DNA from: Ancylobacter rudongensis
GTDB lineage: Bacteria; Pseudomonadota; Alphaproteobacteria; Rhizobiales; Xanthobacteraceae
Length of the DNA stretch: 64,000 nt
Direction of reading: 5' to 3'
Assembly: GCF_900100155.1 (NCBI RefSeq)
Contig: NZ_FMTP01000003.1
Coordinates: 124,001 to 188,000, forward strand
The position numbers were made by a program, and so were the translations under genes. The notes beneath the pieces were generated by a model. It was not told where the DNA came from and searched no databases. It saw only the letters and a program-made list of their open reading frames with translations. The stretch's first letter is position 1. The number at the start of each line of letters is the position of its first letter. Below are positions 1 to 8,882 of the stretch, piece after piece.

Positions 1-9
1 TCGTGGTCT

Positions 10-1068
10 TCACGCGGCGTCTCCCGATGTGGCGAGGCAGTTCTCATTGGCGGACGGGCGGGATGGCAGCCGCCCCTCCTCCACGGCATGGCAGGCGACG
101 AGCGCCGCCCCGACGCGGAGCGGCAGCGGCCGCTCGCGGGCGCAGCGCGCATTGGCCAGCGGGCAGCGCGGGTGGAAGGCGCAGCCCGTCGGCGGGGCGA
201 GCGGGCTCGGCACCTCGCCGGACAGACGTGCACGGTCGCGTTTCGGCGCGCGCGGATCGGGCACGGTGTCGAGCAGCAGCCGCGTATAGGGGTGCAGCGG
301 CCGGGCGAGGATCTGGCCCGCATCGCCCTGCTCGACCAGCCGGCCGAGATACATCACGCCCATGGCGTCGGCCATGTGGGCGACGACGGCGAGATTGTGC
401 GAGATCAGCAGATAGGTCAGCCCACGTTCGCGCTGCAGGCGCTTCATCAAATTGAGAATCTGCGCCTGCACCGACACATCGAGCGCCGAGGTCGGCTCGT
501 CGCAGACGATGAAGGCCGGGTTCGCCGCCAGCGCCCGGGCGATGGAGATGCGCTGGCGCTGGCCGCCGGAGAACTGGTGCGGAAACTTGGCGGCATCTCC
601 GGGCGCAAGGCCGACGGTTTCCAGCAGTTCCGCCACCCGCGCGTCGAGCGCCGAGCCACGCTGCATCAGCCGATGGGTGAGGATCGGCTCGGCAATGATG
701 CGCCCGACCCGCCAGCGCGGGTTCAGGCTCGCATAGGGATCCTGGAAGATCATCTGCAGATTGCGGCGGTAGGGCATGGCGGCGTGGCGGGTGCGGAAGC
801 CGGCGATATCGACGCCCATGAAGGAGACGCTGCCACCGCTCGGCGGCTGGATGCCGGCGATCGTGCGGGCGATTGTCGACTTGCCGCATCCGGATTCACC
901 GACCAGCGCGAAGGTGGAGCCGCGCGTCACCTCAAAATCCACCTCCTCCACCGCATGCACGGTGCGCCGGCCGGCGCCGGTGACGATCCGCTTGATGAGC
1001 GAGGGCGACGCGTCGAAGCGCACGGTGAGCCGGTCGACGGAGAGGATCGTGTCCTTGTGCCCGCTCAT
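10..1068 (-). CDS. Oligopeptide/nickel-type ABC transporter ATPase (DppF/OppF family)
   Basis: 352-aa cytoplasmic ATPase of a peptide/nickel-type importer. The Walker A motif GESGCGKST is at about residues 57-65. The signature FSGGQRQRISIARAL and Walker B FIVCDEPTSALD follow in order. The C-terminal oligopeptide-transport extension with its cysteine motif ([15 protein letters not shown]) is present, so the gene is complete at the window edge. I chose the ATG at 1068 because it overlaps the stop of the upstream ATPase gene by 4 bases (ATGA). It is the last gene of the minus-strand unit that starts at 5579. The substrate cannot be read from the ATPase; the neighbouring amidohydrolases suggest a small amide- or ureide-like nitrogen compound rather than a peptide (inference). 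Confidence 0.93.
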   Translation of the reverse strand: MSGHKDTILSVDRLTVRFDASPSLIKRIVTGAGRRTVHAVEEVDFEVTRGSTFALVGESGCGKSTIARTIAGIQPPSGGSVSFMGVDIAGFRTRHAAMPYRRNLQMIFQDPYASLNPRWRVGRIIAEPILTHRLMQRGSALDARVAELLETVGLAPGDAAKFPHQFSGGQRQRISIARALAANPAFIVCDEPTSALDVSVQAQILNLMKRLQRERGLTYLLISHNLAVVAHMADAMGVMYLGRLVEQGDAGQILARPLHPYTRLLLDTVPDPRAPKRDRARLSGEVPSPLAPPTGCAFHPRCPLANARCARERPLPLRVGAALVACHAVEEGRLPSRPSANENCLATSGDAA

Positions 1069-2045
1069 GCCGCGCTCCTCGCCACTGGGTCGGCCAGCCA
1101 GCAGGCGACCTGCGAGGCGCCCACCGCGAAGGTCGGCGGGCGTTCGCTGGCGCAGCGCACCAGCGCGCGCGGGCAGCGGGGATGAAAGGCGCAGCCCGGC
1201 ACCGGCGCGTCCGGGCGTGGCATTGAGCCGGGAATCTGCGCCAGCTCCGCGTCCCGCCGGTGCATGTCGGGGATCGAGGCCATCAGCCCGCGCGTATAGG
1301 GATGGACGGCCTCGCCGAGCAGGCCGGCCGTCGGGCCGAGCTCGACCAGCCGGCCGGCATACATGACAGCGACCCGGTCGGCGACCTCGGCGATCACCCC
1401 CATATCGTGCGTCACCAGCATCACCGTGGTGCCGCGCTCCCGGCACATGGCGCGCAGCAGGTCGAGAATCTGCGCCTGGATCGACACATCAAGCGCCGTG
1501 GTCGGCTCATCGGCGATGATGAGACGCGGCTCGCAGCTGAAGGCGAGCGCCAGCACCACGCGCTGGCGCATGCCGCCGGACATTTCATGCGGGTAGCTCG
1601 CCAGCCGTTCGCGCGGGGCGGGAATGCCGACCTCGGCCAGCAGCCGCGCGGCGCGCTCCACCGCCTCGGCCGGGGTCAGGTCCAGATGGGTGCGGATGGT
1701 CTCGATCAGCTGGTCGCCAATGGTCATCAGCGGGTCGAGGCTGGTCAGCGGGTCCTGGAAGACGGCGGCGATCTCCTTGCCGCGCAATGTGCGCATCGCA
1801 TCGTCGTCCAGCGTGTCGATCCGCCGCCCATCGAACAGGATGCGCCCGCCGGCCTGATAGGCCGGTCGCTCCAGCAGGCCGAGCACGGCGGTGCCGGTAA
1901 CGGACTTGCCGGCGCCGGATTCGCCGACGACGCCGAGAATCTCGCCGGCGGCGATCTCGAACGACACGTCGTCGATCGCGGTCATCGCCCGGCCGCGCCG
2001 GGCGATCTCGACCCGGAGGCCCTGAACCGAGAGAAGCGCGCTCAT
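1065..2045 (-). CDS. Oligopeptide/nickel-type ABC transporter ATPase (DppD/OppD family)
   Basis: 326-aa partner ATPase of the same importer. It has Walker A GESGAGKS near residue 40, signature [15 protein letters not shown], Walker [13 protein letters not shown] and the C-terminal [15 protein letters not shown] motif typical of the D subunit. The ATG at 2045 begins inside the last codons of the upstream permease (4-base overlap), and its stop overlaps the next ATPase, so translation is probably coupled. A longer reading frame to 2147 exists, but it lies in antiphase over the permease and lacks family similarity. Confidence 0.93.
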   Translation of the reverse strand: MSALLSVQGLRVEIARRGRAMTAIDDVSFEIAAGEILGVVGESGAGKSVTGTAVLGLLERPAYQAGGRILFDGRRIDTLDDDAMRTLRGKEIAAVFQDPLTSLDPLMTIGDQLIETIRTHLDLTPAEAVERAARLLAEVGIPAPRERLASYPHEMSGGMRQRVVLALAFSCEPRLIIADEPTTALDVSIQAQILDLLRAMCRERGTTVMLVTHDMGVIAEVADRVAVMYAGRLVELGPTAGLLGEAVHPYTRGLMASIPDMHRRDAELAQIPGSMPRPDAPVPGCAFHPRCPRALVRCASERPPTFAVGASQVACWLADPVARSAA

Positions 2046-2974
2046 GAGGCGAGCTTCGGGTTGAGCGCGTCGCGCAGCCAGTCGCCGAAAATGTTCACCG
2101 ACAGCGACAGCAGCACCAGCAGCAGGCCGGGAAGCGCGCTGATCCACCAGTCGCCGGAGAACACGAACTCATTGCCGATCCGCACCAGCGAGCCGAGCGA
2201 GGGCTGGGTGGAGGGCAGGCCGACGCCGAGGAAGGACAGAGTGGATTCGGTAAGGATGGCCAGAGCGAGGTTGATGGTGGCGATCACCAGCACCGAGCCG
2301 AGCACATTGGGCAGGATATGGGTGAGCAGGATGCGCGGCGTGCTTACCCCGGTCACCTTGGCCGCCAGCACATAGTCCCGCCCGCGCTCCACCAGCACAA
2401 GGCCGCGCACCGTGCGGGCATATTGCACCCAGAACGAGGCGGCGATGGCGGCGACGAGGATCGGCACCGCCAGCTCGGCGTGGAGCTCCTGCGGCATGGC
2501 GGTGCGCGCCACCCCGTCGATCAGCAGGGCGATGAGGATGGCGGGAAAGCTCAGCTGCACATCGGCCGCGCGCATGATGAACGCGTCGAGCACCCCGCCG
2601 AAATAGCCGGCCATCAGCCCCAGCAGCACGCCGGCAAGGGCGGCGGCGGCGACGCTGGCGAGGCCCACCACCAGCGAGGTGCGCAGCCCGTAGAGCATGG
2701 CCGACAGCATGTCGCGGCCCTGCGGATCGGTGCCGAGCAGATAGACATCGCCGAACATCCCCTCGACGCCGGGCGGCAGGCGGGCGTCGGCGGCATTGGC
2801 GGCGGCGGGGTCGAAGGCGTCATACGGCGCCAGGACAGGCGCGCCCATCGCCGCGACCAGCAAAGCGAGGCCGACCAGCGCGGCGAGGATCGCCACCGGC
2901 GACCGGCGGAAGCGATAGGCGAGATCGCCCTGCCACCAGTTGCCGACGCTGCGGCCGATCGAGAGGAGGCTCAT
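2042..2974 (-). CDS. ABC transporter permease (DppC family)
   Basis: 310-aa inner-membrane permease. The N-terminal cytoplasmic stretch and first membrane helix (VAILAALVGLALLVAAMGA) are followed by the DppC-type signature around LGTDPQGRDMLSAMLYG and five further hydrophobic segments. The EAA-type loop is visible near AAKVTGVSTPRILLTHILPN. The ATG at 2974 overlaps the upstream permease stop by 4 bases. It pairs with the DppB-like gene to form the membrane channel. Confidence 0.92.
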   Translation of the reverse strand: MSLLSIGRSVGNWWQGDLAYRFRRSPVAILAALVGLALLVAAMGAPVLAPYDAFDPAAANAADARLPPGVEGMFGDVYLLGTDPQGRDMLSAMLYGLRTSLVVGLASVAAAALAGVLLGLMAGYFGGVLDAFIMRAADVQLSFPAILIALLIDGVARTAMPQELHAELAVPILVAAIAASFWVQYARTVRGLVLVERGRDYVLAAKVTGVSTPRILLTHILPNVLGSVLVIATINLALAILTESTLSFLGVGLPSTQPSLGSLVRIGNEFVFSGDWWISALPGLLLVLLSLSVNIFGDWLRDALNPKLAS

Positions 2975-3954
2975 GCCGCCCTCCTCGCGCCGCCGCCGGA
3001 CCGCACCCGCGGGTCGATGGCGACATAGGCGAGATCGACCGCCAGATTGATCACGGCGAAGCACAGCGCGATGAGTACGAGATAGGCGGCAAGCAGCGGC
3101 ACATCGGCGAACTGGATCGCCTGGATCACCAGAAGTCCGAGGCCGGGCCACTGGAACACCGTCTCGACGATGATGGAGAAGGCGAACACATTGCCGAACT
3201 GAAGCCCGATCATCGTCACGACAGGCACCAGCGTGTTGCGCAGCGCGTGGCGGTACTGGATCGCGCGCGGCTTCAGCCCTCGTGCCCTCGCGAAGCGGAT
3301 GAAGTCGGCACGCATCACCTCCAGCATCTCCGCCCGCGCCAGCCGCAGGATCAGCGCCAGCTGGAACACGCCCAGCGTGACGGCGGGCAGCACCAGCGCG
3401 CGCAGGCCACTTGTGGTGAGCAGCCCGGTGGTCCAGCCGCCGATCTCCACCACCTGCCCGCGCCCGAAGGAGGGCAGCCAGCCGAGCCAGACCGAGAAGA
3501 ACAGGATCAGCGCGATACCGATCAGGAAGGTCGGCAGCGCGACGCCGATCAGCGAGGCCGCCATCAGCGCCTGCGCCGCCCAATGGTCGCGGTGGAGCGC
3601 GGTCCACACGCCCAGCGGCACGCCGAGGCCGGTGGCGATCAGCATGGAGATCAGCGCCAGTTCCAGCGTCGCCGGGAAGCGCTCGGCGATCAGCGTCGCC
3701 ACCGGCTGGCCGAAACGGTAGGACATGCCGAAATCGCCGGTCAGCGCATGGCCGACAAAGCGGGCGAACTGGAGGATGAAGGCATCGTCCAGCCCCAGCG
3801 CCGCCCGCATCGCCTCGCGGTCGGCCAGGCTCGCGCTCTGCCCCACCATGTTGTTGACGGGATCGCCGACATAACGGAACAGCGCGAAGCTGACGAAGGC
3901 CGCGACGAGGAGCACGAGCACGGTCTGCCCGAGCCGTCCGAGAACGAAGCTCAT
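2971..3954 (-). CDS. ABC transporter permease (DppB family)
   Basis: 327-aa inner-membrane permease that begins with the typical MSFVLGRLGQTVLVLLVAA helix. The conserved stretch GDPVNNMVG is followed by a periplasmic domain and further membrane helices. The EAA-type loop ARARGLKPRAIQYRHALRNT is near residue 205. Its length and start fit the DppB family. It lies 23 bp downstream of the binding-protein gene and overlaps dppC by 4 bases. Confidence 0.92.
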   Translation of the reverse strand: MSFVLGRLGQTVLVLLVAAFVSFALFRYVGDPVNNMVGQSASLADREAMRAALGLDDAFILQFARFVGHALTGDFGMSYRFGQPVATLIAERFPATLELALISMLIATGLGVPLGVWTALHRDHWAAQALMAASLIGVALPTFLIGIALILFFSVWLGWLPSFGRGQVVEIGGWTTGLLTTSGLRALVLPAVTLGVFQLALILRLARAEMLEVMRADFIRFARARGLKPRAIQYRHALRNTLVPVVTMIGLQFGNVFAFSIIVETVFQWPGLGLLVIQAIQFADVPLLAAYLVLIALCFAVINLAVDLAYVAIDPRVRSGGGARRAA

Positions 3955-3977
3955 GTCGCGGCCTCCCTTTCAGGACG

Positions 3978-5579
3978 TCAGTCGACGCTCACCCATTTCA
4001 GCTCCAGGCTGTCATCCGAGCGCTGCACCACGTTCACGCCCTTGCGCACGCCCCAGGCGAGGCCGGCCTGATGCACCGGGATGTGGCCATAATCCGCCTT
4101 GTCCAGCATCATCGCCTCGAAGATCATGGCGTTGCGCTTGGCCGGATCGACCTCGACCTCGATCTTCTGGGTCAGTTCGTCGACCTTGGGGTTGGAGTAG
4201 TTGCCGATATTGTAGGTGCCGACCTTGCCCTCCGGCGTGTTCATCGTGTCCTGCAGCGTCGAATGGGCGTCGTAGCTCAGCGGCTGCCAGCCGATCATGG
4301 CGAAGGAGGTGTCGCGGGCGAGCACCTTCTCGAAGAATTTCGAGCGGGTCTGGGCGTTCAGCGTCACCTTCAGCCCAACCCGGCCAAGCATGCCGACGAT
4401 GGCCTGGCAGATGCGCTCGTCATTGACGTAGCGGTCATTGGAGCAGTCCATGGTGAAGGAGAAGCCGTCGGGATAACCCGCCTCGGCCAGCAGCTTCTTC
4501 GACGCTTCCGGGTCATAGGGCGCGGCGCGGTCGTCGAGCTTGGGGTCGTAGCCGTTGATCCCAGGCGCGATCATGGTGCCGGCGATGTGCGAGGTGCCGC
4601 CCATGATGCGGTCGCGGATCGCGTTCATGTCGATCGCCTGGTAGATCGCCTGGCGGACGCGCTTGTCCTTGAGGGGGTTCTTGCCCTTGGCGTCGGAGTT
4701 CTGCAGCTCGTCGCGGTGCTGGTCCATGGCGAGCATCATGGTGCGCAGCTCGGAGCCCTTCAGCACGCTGGTGCCCTCATTGCCGTCGATGCGCGCGACG
4801 TCCTGCTGCGGCACCGGATAGACCATATCGACCTCGCCCGAGAGCAGGGCGGCGACGCGGGTGGCGTCGGACTGGATCGGCGTGAACACGACCTTGTCGA
4901 CATTGGAGCTCTTCTCGCCCCACCAGTTCGGGTTGGGCACCAGCTCGGTCTTCACGCCGGCCTGGCGCGAGGCGATCATGAACGGGCCGGTGCCGTTGGC
5001 GTTGGTGGAAGCAAAGTTCTCCACCTTCGCCTTCACGCTCGCCGGCGCGGTGGCGCCGTTCTTCTCCGCCCAGGCCTTGCTCATGATGTAGGTGGAGGTG
5101 ATCTGCACCGGCAGGATCGGGTTGGGCTTGGCCATGACGAGATCGACGGTGAGATCGTCCACCTTCTTGATGTCGGTCACCGAGGCGACCGTATAGGCCA
5201 TGTCCGAGCCGTCCTTCTTCACCCGCTGCAGCGAGAAGATCACATCGTCGGCGGTGAGCGGGGTGCCATCGGCGAACTTCACGCCCTCGCGCAGATGGAA
5301 ACGCCACACATTGGGTTCCGGCTGCTCCCATTTGGTCGCCAGCGCCGGCACCAGTTCCAGCTTCTTGCCGCGCCCGACCAGCGGCTCATAGACCTGACCG
5401 AGCCAGGAGAGGGTGAAGGTCTCGGCCAGCGCGTGCGGGTCGAGCGAGGCGGGGTCGACGCGGTAGGCATAGCGGAAGGTCTTGCCGTCCTGCGCCATGG
5501 CCGGGGCCGGGAACAGCACCGGCGCAGCGGCGAGGAAGGCAGCGGAAAGCGCGGTGGTCAGCAAAAGGGGCAAGCGCAT
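3978..5579 (-). CDS. Periplasmic substrate-binding protein, peptide/nickel family (SBP type 5)
   Basis: 533-aa exported binding protein of the cluster C (DppA/OppA/NikA) family. The ATG at 5579 is preceded by AGGAG at 7 bp spacing and gives a clean signal peptide (MRLPLLLTTALSAAFLAAAP...AMAQ). Upstream ATGs at 5612 and 5636 are possible but would put a charged tail before the signal. Family marks are RYAYRVDPASLDPHA and the EGVKFADGTPLTADDV block. First gene of a five-gene importer operon. A 14-bp palindrome at 5638-5651 sits about 60 bp upstream of the start and probably controls it. Confidence 0.92.
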   Translation of the reverse strand: MRLPLLLTTALSAAFLAAAPVLFPAPAMAQDGKTFRYAYRVDPASLDPHALAETFTLSWLGQVYEPLVGRGKKLELVPALATKWEQPEPNVWRFHLREGVKFADGTPLTADDVIFSLQRVKKDGSDMAYTVASVTDIKKVDDLTVDLVMAKPNPILPVQITSTYIMSKAWAEKNGATAPASVKAKVENFASTNANGTGPFMIASRQAGVKTELVPNPNWWGEKSSNVDKVVFTPIQSDATRVAALLSGEVDMVYPVPQQDVARIDGNEGTSVLKGSELRTMMLAMDQHRDELQNSDAKGKNPLKDKRVRQAIYQAIDMNAIRDRIMGGTSHIAGTMIAPGINGYDPKLDDRAAPYDPEASKKLLAEAGYPDGFSFTMDCSNDRYVNDERICQAIVGMLGRVGLKVTLNAQTRSKFFEKVLARDTSFAMIGWQPLSYDAHSTLQDTMNTPEGKVGTYNIGNYSNPKVDELTQKIEVEVDPAKRNAMIFEAMMLDKADYGHIPVHQAGLAWGVRKGVNVVQRSDDSLELKWVSVD

Positions 5580-5637
5580 GACACGGCTCCTGGAAGGATT
5601 TTTTGAATTCATTATCGTGATTAAAGTCTGCAACAAC

Positions 5638-5651
5638 TAAGTGGTCACTTA
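5638..5651. promoter_or_regulatory. Candidate GntR operator, copy 1 (importer side)
   Basis: TAAGTGGTCACTTA is palindromic in its arms (TAAGTG/CACTTA). With flanks it reads ACTAAGTGGTCACTTAA at 5636-5652, identical to 7501-7517 except for three central bases. It lies in the AT-rich divergent region between the importer operon and the racemase-like gene; a possible minus-strand -10 (GATAAT) reads at 5616-5611. Size and symmetry fit FCD-type GntR sites. Binding by the GntR protein encoded at 6652 is inference. Confidence 0.65.
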
Positions 5652-5872
5652 AATACCAAATAGTAGGCACCACGCCGGAAGCGCGGTCAGGGCGATGCCA
5701 TCAGGCGCGCCATGCTCTGCACGATAACTATGCAATTTCGTTGATTTCAAAGCACTCAGCCGGATTGACTGATGTCGGCGCTCAGGGCAAGACGAAGGAG
5801 AAGGGGCGCGGCGCACATGCAGGTGGACGCCGCGCCCGGTGATCAACGCGGCTGTTGTCGGGTCATTTTTGA

Positions 5873-6646
5873 ATGCAAAATGTCGTCCCTTTCCCCCGGC
5901 ACCTGATCGGCATGCTGACGCCCTCGTCCAACACCGTGCTGGAGCCCTACACGGCACGGATGCTGGAGCCGCTGTTTCCCGGCGTCTCGGCGCATTTCGG
6001 CCGCTTCCGGGTGACGCGCATCGCCCTCGACGACAGCGCGTCCGACCAGTTCCGCCAGGAGCCCATCCTCGCCGCCGCCGAGCTGCTGGCGGATGCGCGC
6101 ACCGATATCATCGCCTGGAACGGCACCTCGGCGAGCTGGCTCGGCTTCGACACCGACGAGCGGCTCTGCGCGCAGATCCACGCCCGCACCGGGGTGAAGG
6201 CCACCAGCGCCATCCTCAGCCTCAACCGGCTGATCGCCGAGCGCGGTGTGAAGCGGCTCGGCCTGGTGACGCCCTATACGGAGGATGTCGGCGCGCGCAT
6301 CGTCGCCAACTACGCCTCCATCGGCGTTGAGGTGGTCGCCGGGTCTCATTGCGGCATATCCGACAATTTCTCCTTCGCCGAGATCGACGAGGACCGCATC
6401 GGACAGATGTGCACGGACGTCGCCGGCGCGGCGCCGGACGCCATCGCCATCGTCTGCACCAATATGCGCGGCGCGCTGGTGGGAGCGCAGGTCGAGCGCG
6501 CGCTCGGCATTCCGGTGTTCGATTCCGTCAGCACCACGCTGTGGGGCTGCCTGCGCGAAATGGGGGTCTCCACCGCCCCGCTGGCCCCGTTCGGGTCGCT
6601 CTTCGCCAGCCCCTCCGGGGCCGGCCTGGCACTGGCCGGGGAGTGA
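5873..6646 (+). CDS. Arylmalonate decarboxylase / Asp-Glu racemase-like enzyme
   Basis: 257-aa cytosolic enzyme of the maleate isomerase/arylmalonate decarboxylase branch of the Asp/Glu/hydantoin racemase superfamily. Maleate isomerases carry a cysteine at the first active-site position; here it is G84 in NGTSAS, as in arylmalonate decarboxylase (GTS dioxyanion pocket). Tyr135 (PYTEDV) and the single catalytic-type Cys195 (IVCTN) also match that enzyme. The N-terminal GMLTPSSNTVLEP block is the usual family start. The chemistry is therefore probably decarboxylation or racemisation through one cysteine, on an unknown substrate. Ribosome-binding site is weak. It is followed 5 bp later by the GntR gene. 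Confidence 0.82.
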   Translation: MQNVVPFPRHLIGMLTPSSNTVLEPYTARMLEPLFPGVSAHFGRFRVTRIALDDSASDQFRQEPILAAAELLADARTDIIAWNGTSASWLGFDTDERLCAQIHARTGVKATSAILSLNRLIAERGVKRLGLVTPYTEDVGARIVANYASIGVEVVAGSHCGISDNFSFAEIDEDRIGQMCTDVAGAAPDAIAIVCTNMRGALVGAQVERALGIPVFDSVSTTLWGCLREMGVSTAPLAPFGSLFASPSGAGLALAGE

Positions 6647-6651
6647 GAACC

Positions 6652-7317
6652 ATGGCCGCGCCGGCACCGGAAGCGAGCGAGGCCGGCACGCTGCACGAGC
6701 AGATCGTCAACAAGCTGCGCGCCGTTTTGCTCAATGGCGAATTGGCCGACGGTGCGCGCATCCCCGAGGCGCAGCTGTGCCTGCGCTTCGGCATTTCCCG
6801 CACCCCGCTGCGCGAGGCGCTGAAGGTGCTCGCCGCCGAGGGCTTCATCGAGCTGCGGCCCAATCGCGGCTCCATCGTCGCGCCGATCGACCCGGTCGAA
6901 GTGGGCCATCTGTTCGAGATGAAGGGCACGCTGGAACAGATGATCGGCCGACTCGCCGCGGTGCGGGCAACCGCCGAGGACGCCGCCCGGATCGAGCGCG
7001 CCCATGCTGCGCTCGCCAGCCCTCCCGAGCCGGCCGCCTATACCGCGCTGAACCAGGAGTTCCACCGCGCACTGGCGCTGGCGACACACAATCCCGTGCT
7101 GCTGCAGAGCTATGACAATCTGCAGAAGCGCGTGCTGCGGCTGCGTTTCGTCGTGAACGAGAACCCGCAGCGCGTGCTCGAATCCTTCGGCGAGCATGAG
7201 GGCATCATGGTCGCCTTCCGCGCCCGCGCCCGCCTCGATCTCGCCGAGCGGCTGGAAGAGCATAACCGGCTGACCGGCGAGGCGGTGCGGCGCACGCTCA
7301 AGGGCGAGAGCGCCTGA
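6652..7317 (+). CDS. GntR-family transcriptional regulator, FCD subfamily
   Basis: 221-aa regulator. The N-terminal winged helix (residues about 13-80, with IPEAQLCLRFGISRTPLREALKVL) is followed by an all-helical FCD effector domain with the usual metal-site histidines (NQEFHRALA, FGEHEGIM). The ATG at 6652 sits 5 bp after the preceding stop. It lies between two operons that share a palindrome (5638-5651 and 7503-7516), the normal arrangement for a local repressor that senses the pathway substrate. Ligand unknown. Confidence 0.9.
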   Translation: MAAPAPEASEAGTLHEQIVNKLRAVLLNGELADGARIPEAQLCLRFGISRTPLREALKVLAAEGFIELRPNRGSIVAPIDPVEVGHLFEMKGTLEQMIGRLAAVRATAEDAARIERAHAALASPPEPAAYTALNQEFHRALALATHNPVLLQSYDNLQKRVLRLRFVVNENPQRVLESFGEHEGIMVAFRARARLDLAERLEEHNRLTGEAVRRTLKGESA

Positions 7318-7333
7318 GGCTGCGCAGCCGCGC

Positions 7334-7375
7334 GGGAGCGGATTCCTGGGAGCGAACTCCTGGGAGCGGATTCTA
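7334..7375. repeat. Three tandem 14-bp repeats
   Basis: GGGAGCGGATTCCT, GGGAGCGAACTCCT and GGGAGCGGATTCTA lie head to tail just after the GntR gene (preceded by the palindrome GGCTGCGCAGCC at 7318-7329). The rest of the 323-bp gap to 7640 holds no gene that I can support; it contains the second operator copy at 7503. The role of the tandem repeat is unknown. Confidence 0.85.
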
Positions 7376-7502
7376 GGCAGCCCCTGCCCGCATGGCGCGC
7401 AACGGGTTCCGACTCCTCAGAAATCCCTTCGGCAACAGCGTGTTGAGTGGGCACGATCTGGCCAATCAATCGGCTTTACGACGCGGCGGGCCCGTCGCAA
7501 AC

Positions 7503-7516
7503 TAAGTAAACACTTA
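7503..7516. promoter_or_regulatory. Candidate GntR operator, copy 2 (catabolic side)
   Basis: TAAGTAAACACTTA with flanks gives ACTAAGTAAACACTTAA at 7501-7517, which matches the site at 5636-5652 in 14 of 17 positions with both arms conserved. It stands 125 bp upstream of the amidohydrolase start at 7641, in the only AT-rich part of the gap. Probably the shared operator of the local GntR protein. Confidence 0.65.
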
Positions 7517-7640
7517 ATTGCGTTGCTCTCGTGCCCTGCTCGCCACCTGGGCCCGACGCCCGGCGATGAGGCGCGCCACCCGTTGAGCAGGGCACCCCGG
7601 ATCGCACGCCGCCGCACTACCGGCCGGAGGAGGCCCGTCG

Positions 7641-8873
7641 ATGGACCTGATCGTAAGGAATGCCCGCCTTCCCGACGCCCCCGACCGCACCGTCGATATC
7701 GGCATCAACGCCGGCCGTATCGCGGTGATCGAGGCCGCTCTCGCCGCCGAGGGCGAGGAGCTGGATGTCGGCGGGCGGCTCGTCTCGCCCGGCTTTGTCG
7801 AGACCCATATCCATCTCGACAAATCCTGCATTCTCGACCGCTGCCAGTCGGTGCGCGGCGACCTGCCCGAAGCCATTGGCGAGGTGGCCAAGGCCAAGGC
7901 CGGCTTCACCCCTGAGGATGTCTATGCGCGGGCCAAACGCACGCTGGAAAAATGCCTGATGCAGGGCACCACCCATATGCGCACCCAGCTGGAGGTCGAC
8001 CCCGGCATCGGCCTGCGCGGGCTGGAGGGCGTGCGGCCGCTGATCGAGGAATATCGCTGGGCGATCGACATTGAGATCTGCGTCTTCCCGCAGGAAGGTC
8101 TGCTCAACAATCCCGGCACCGACGAACTCATGGTCGCGGCGCTGAACAACGGCGCCCGCGTGGTCGGCGCCGCGCCTTATACGGACAGCGACCCGCATGG
8201 CCAGATCGACCGGGTGTTCGAACTGGCGCGCGAGTTCGACGTGGATATCGACATGCATCTCGATTTCGGCCCGAGCGCCGAAAATCTGGACCTTGAGTAT
8301 GTCTGCACGCTGGCGGATCGCTGCCGCTGGGGCGGACGCACCGCCATCGGCCATGTCACCAAGCTGGCGGGGGCGAGCCCGGCCCGGTTCGAGGCGGCGG
8401 CGCGACGGATGCGCGACGCCGGAGTGGCGCTTACTGTGCTGCCCTCCACCGATCTGTTCCTGATGGGTCGCGACTGCGATTGCCACCAGCCGCGCGGCGT
8501 CACCCACACCCATAAGTTGCTGCATCACGGGGTGAACTGCTCGCTGTCGACCAACAATGTGCTCAATCCGTTCACCCCGTTCGGCGACTGCTCCCTCACC
8601 CGCATGGCCAACCTCAACGCCAATATCTGCCATATCGGCGCCGCCGCCGACATTCGCGAGTGCTTCAACATGATCACCGAGCGCTCCGCCCGGCTGATCA
8701 ACGCGCCCGACTATGGCCTCGCCCCCGGCAAGGCGGCCGATTTCGTCGTGCTGGACTGCGCGCGTACCGAGGAGGCGGTGGCCGAGCTTGCCCCCGTCCT
8801 GTTCGCCTATAAGCGCGGCCGGCGAACCCTGACGCGGCCCGCCCCGGCGCTGCATCGCCCGCAGCCCAACTGA
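7641..8873 (+). CDS. Cytosine deaminase/AtzC-like amidohydrolase
   Basis: 410-aa metal-dependent amidohydrolase (cytosine deaminase/N-isopropylammelide hydrolase group). The metal-site motif HIHLDK is at residues 56-61, with further histidines at 206 (MHLDF) and 238 (IGHVTK). The position of the usual catalytic/metal aspartate (GHDD in cytosine deaminase, SDN in AtzC) reads STNN (303-306), so the acid is Asn here. The glutamate after the third metal histidine (HCDE in E. coli CodA) is Phe209. A strong ribosome-binding site (GGAGGAGG) precedes the ATG. First gene of an operon with an amidase and a TetR regulator. Either a variant active site or a changed reaction; the substrate is not identifiable. 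Confidence 0.82.
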   Translation: MDLIVRNARLPDAPDRTVDIGINAGRIAVIEAALAAEGEELDVGGRLVSPGFVETHIHLDKSCILDRCQSVRGDLPEAIGEVAKAKAGFTPEDVYARAKRTLEKCLMQGTTHMRTQLEVDPGIGLRGLEGVRPLIEEYRWAIDIEICVFPQEGLLNNPGTDELMVAALNNGARVVGAAPYTDSDPHGQIDRVFELAREFDVDIDMHLDFGPSAENLDLEYVCTLADRCRWGGRTAIGHVTKLAGASPARFEAAARRMRDAGVALTVLPSTDLFLMGRDCDCHQPRGVTHTHKLLHHGVNCSLSTNNVLNPFTPFGDCSLTRMANLNANICHIGAAADIRECFNMITERSARLINAPDYGLAPGKAADFVVLDCARTEEAVAELAPVLFAYKRGRRTLTRPAPALHRPQPN

Positions 8874-8882
8874 GCAAACCGC

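Noticed and set aside
3-455. Plus-strand frame at the left edge
   Set aside because: Antisense to the DppF-like ATPase gene; low-complexity Arg/Ala/Pro translation.
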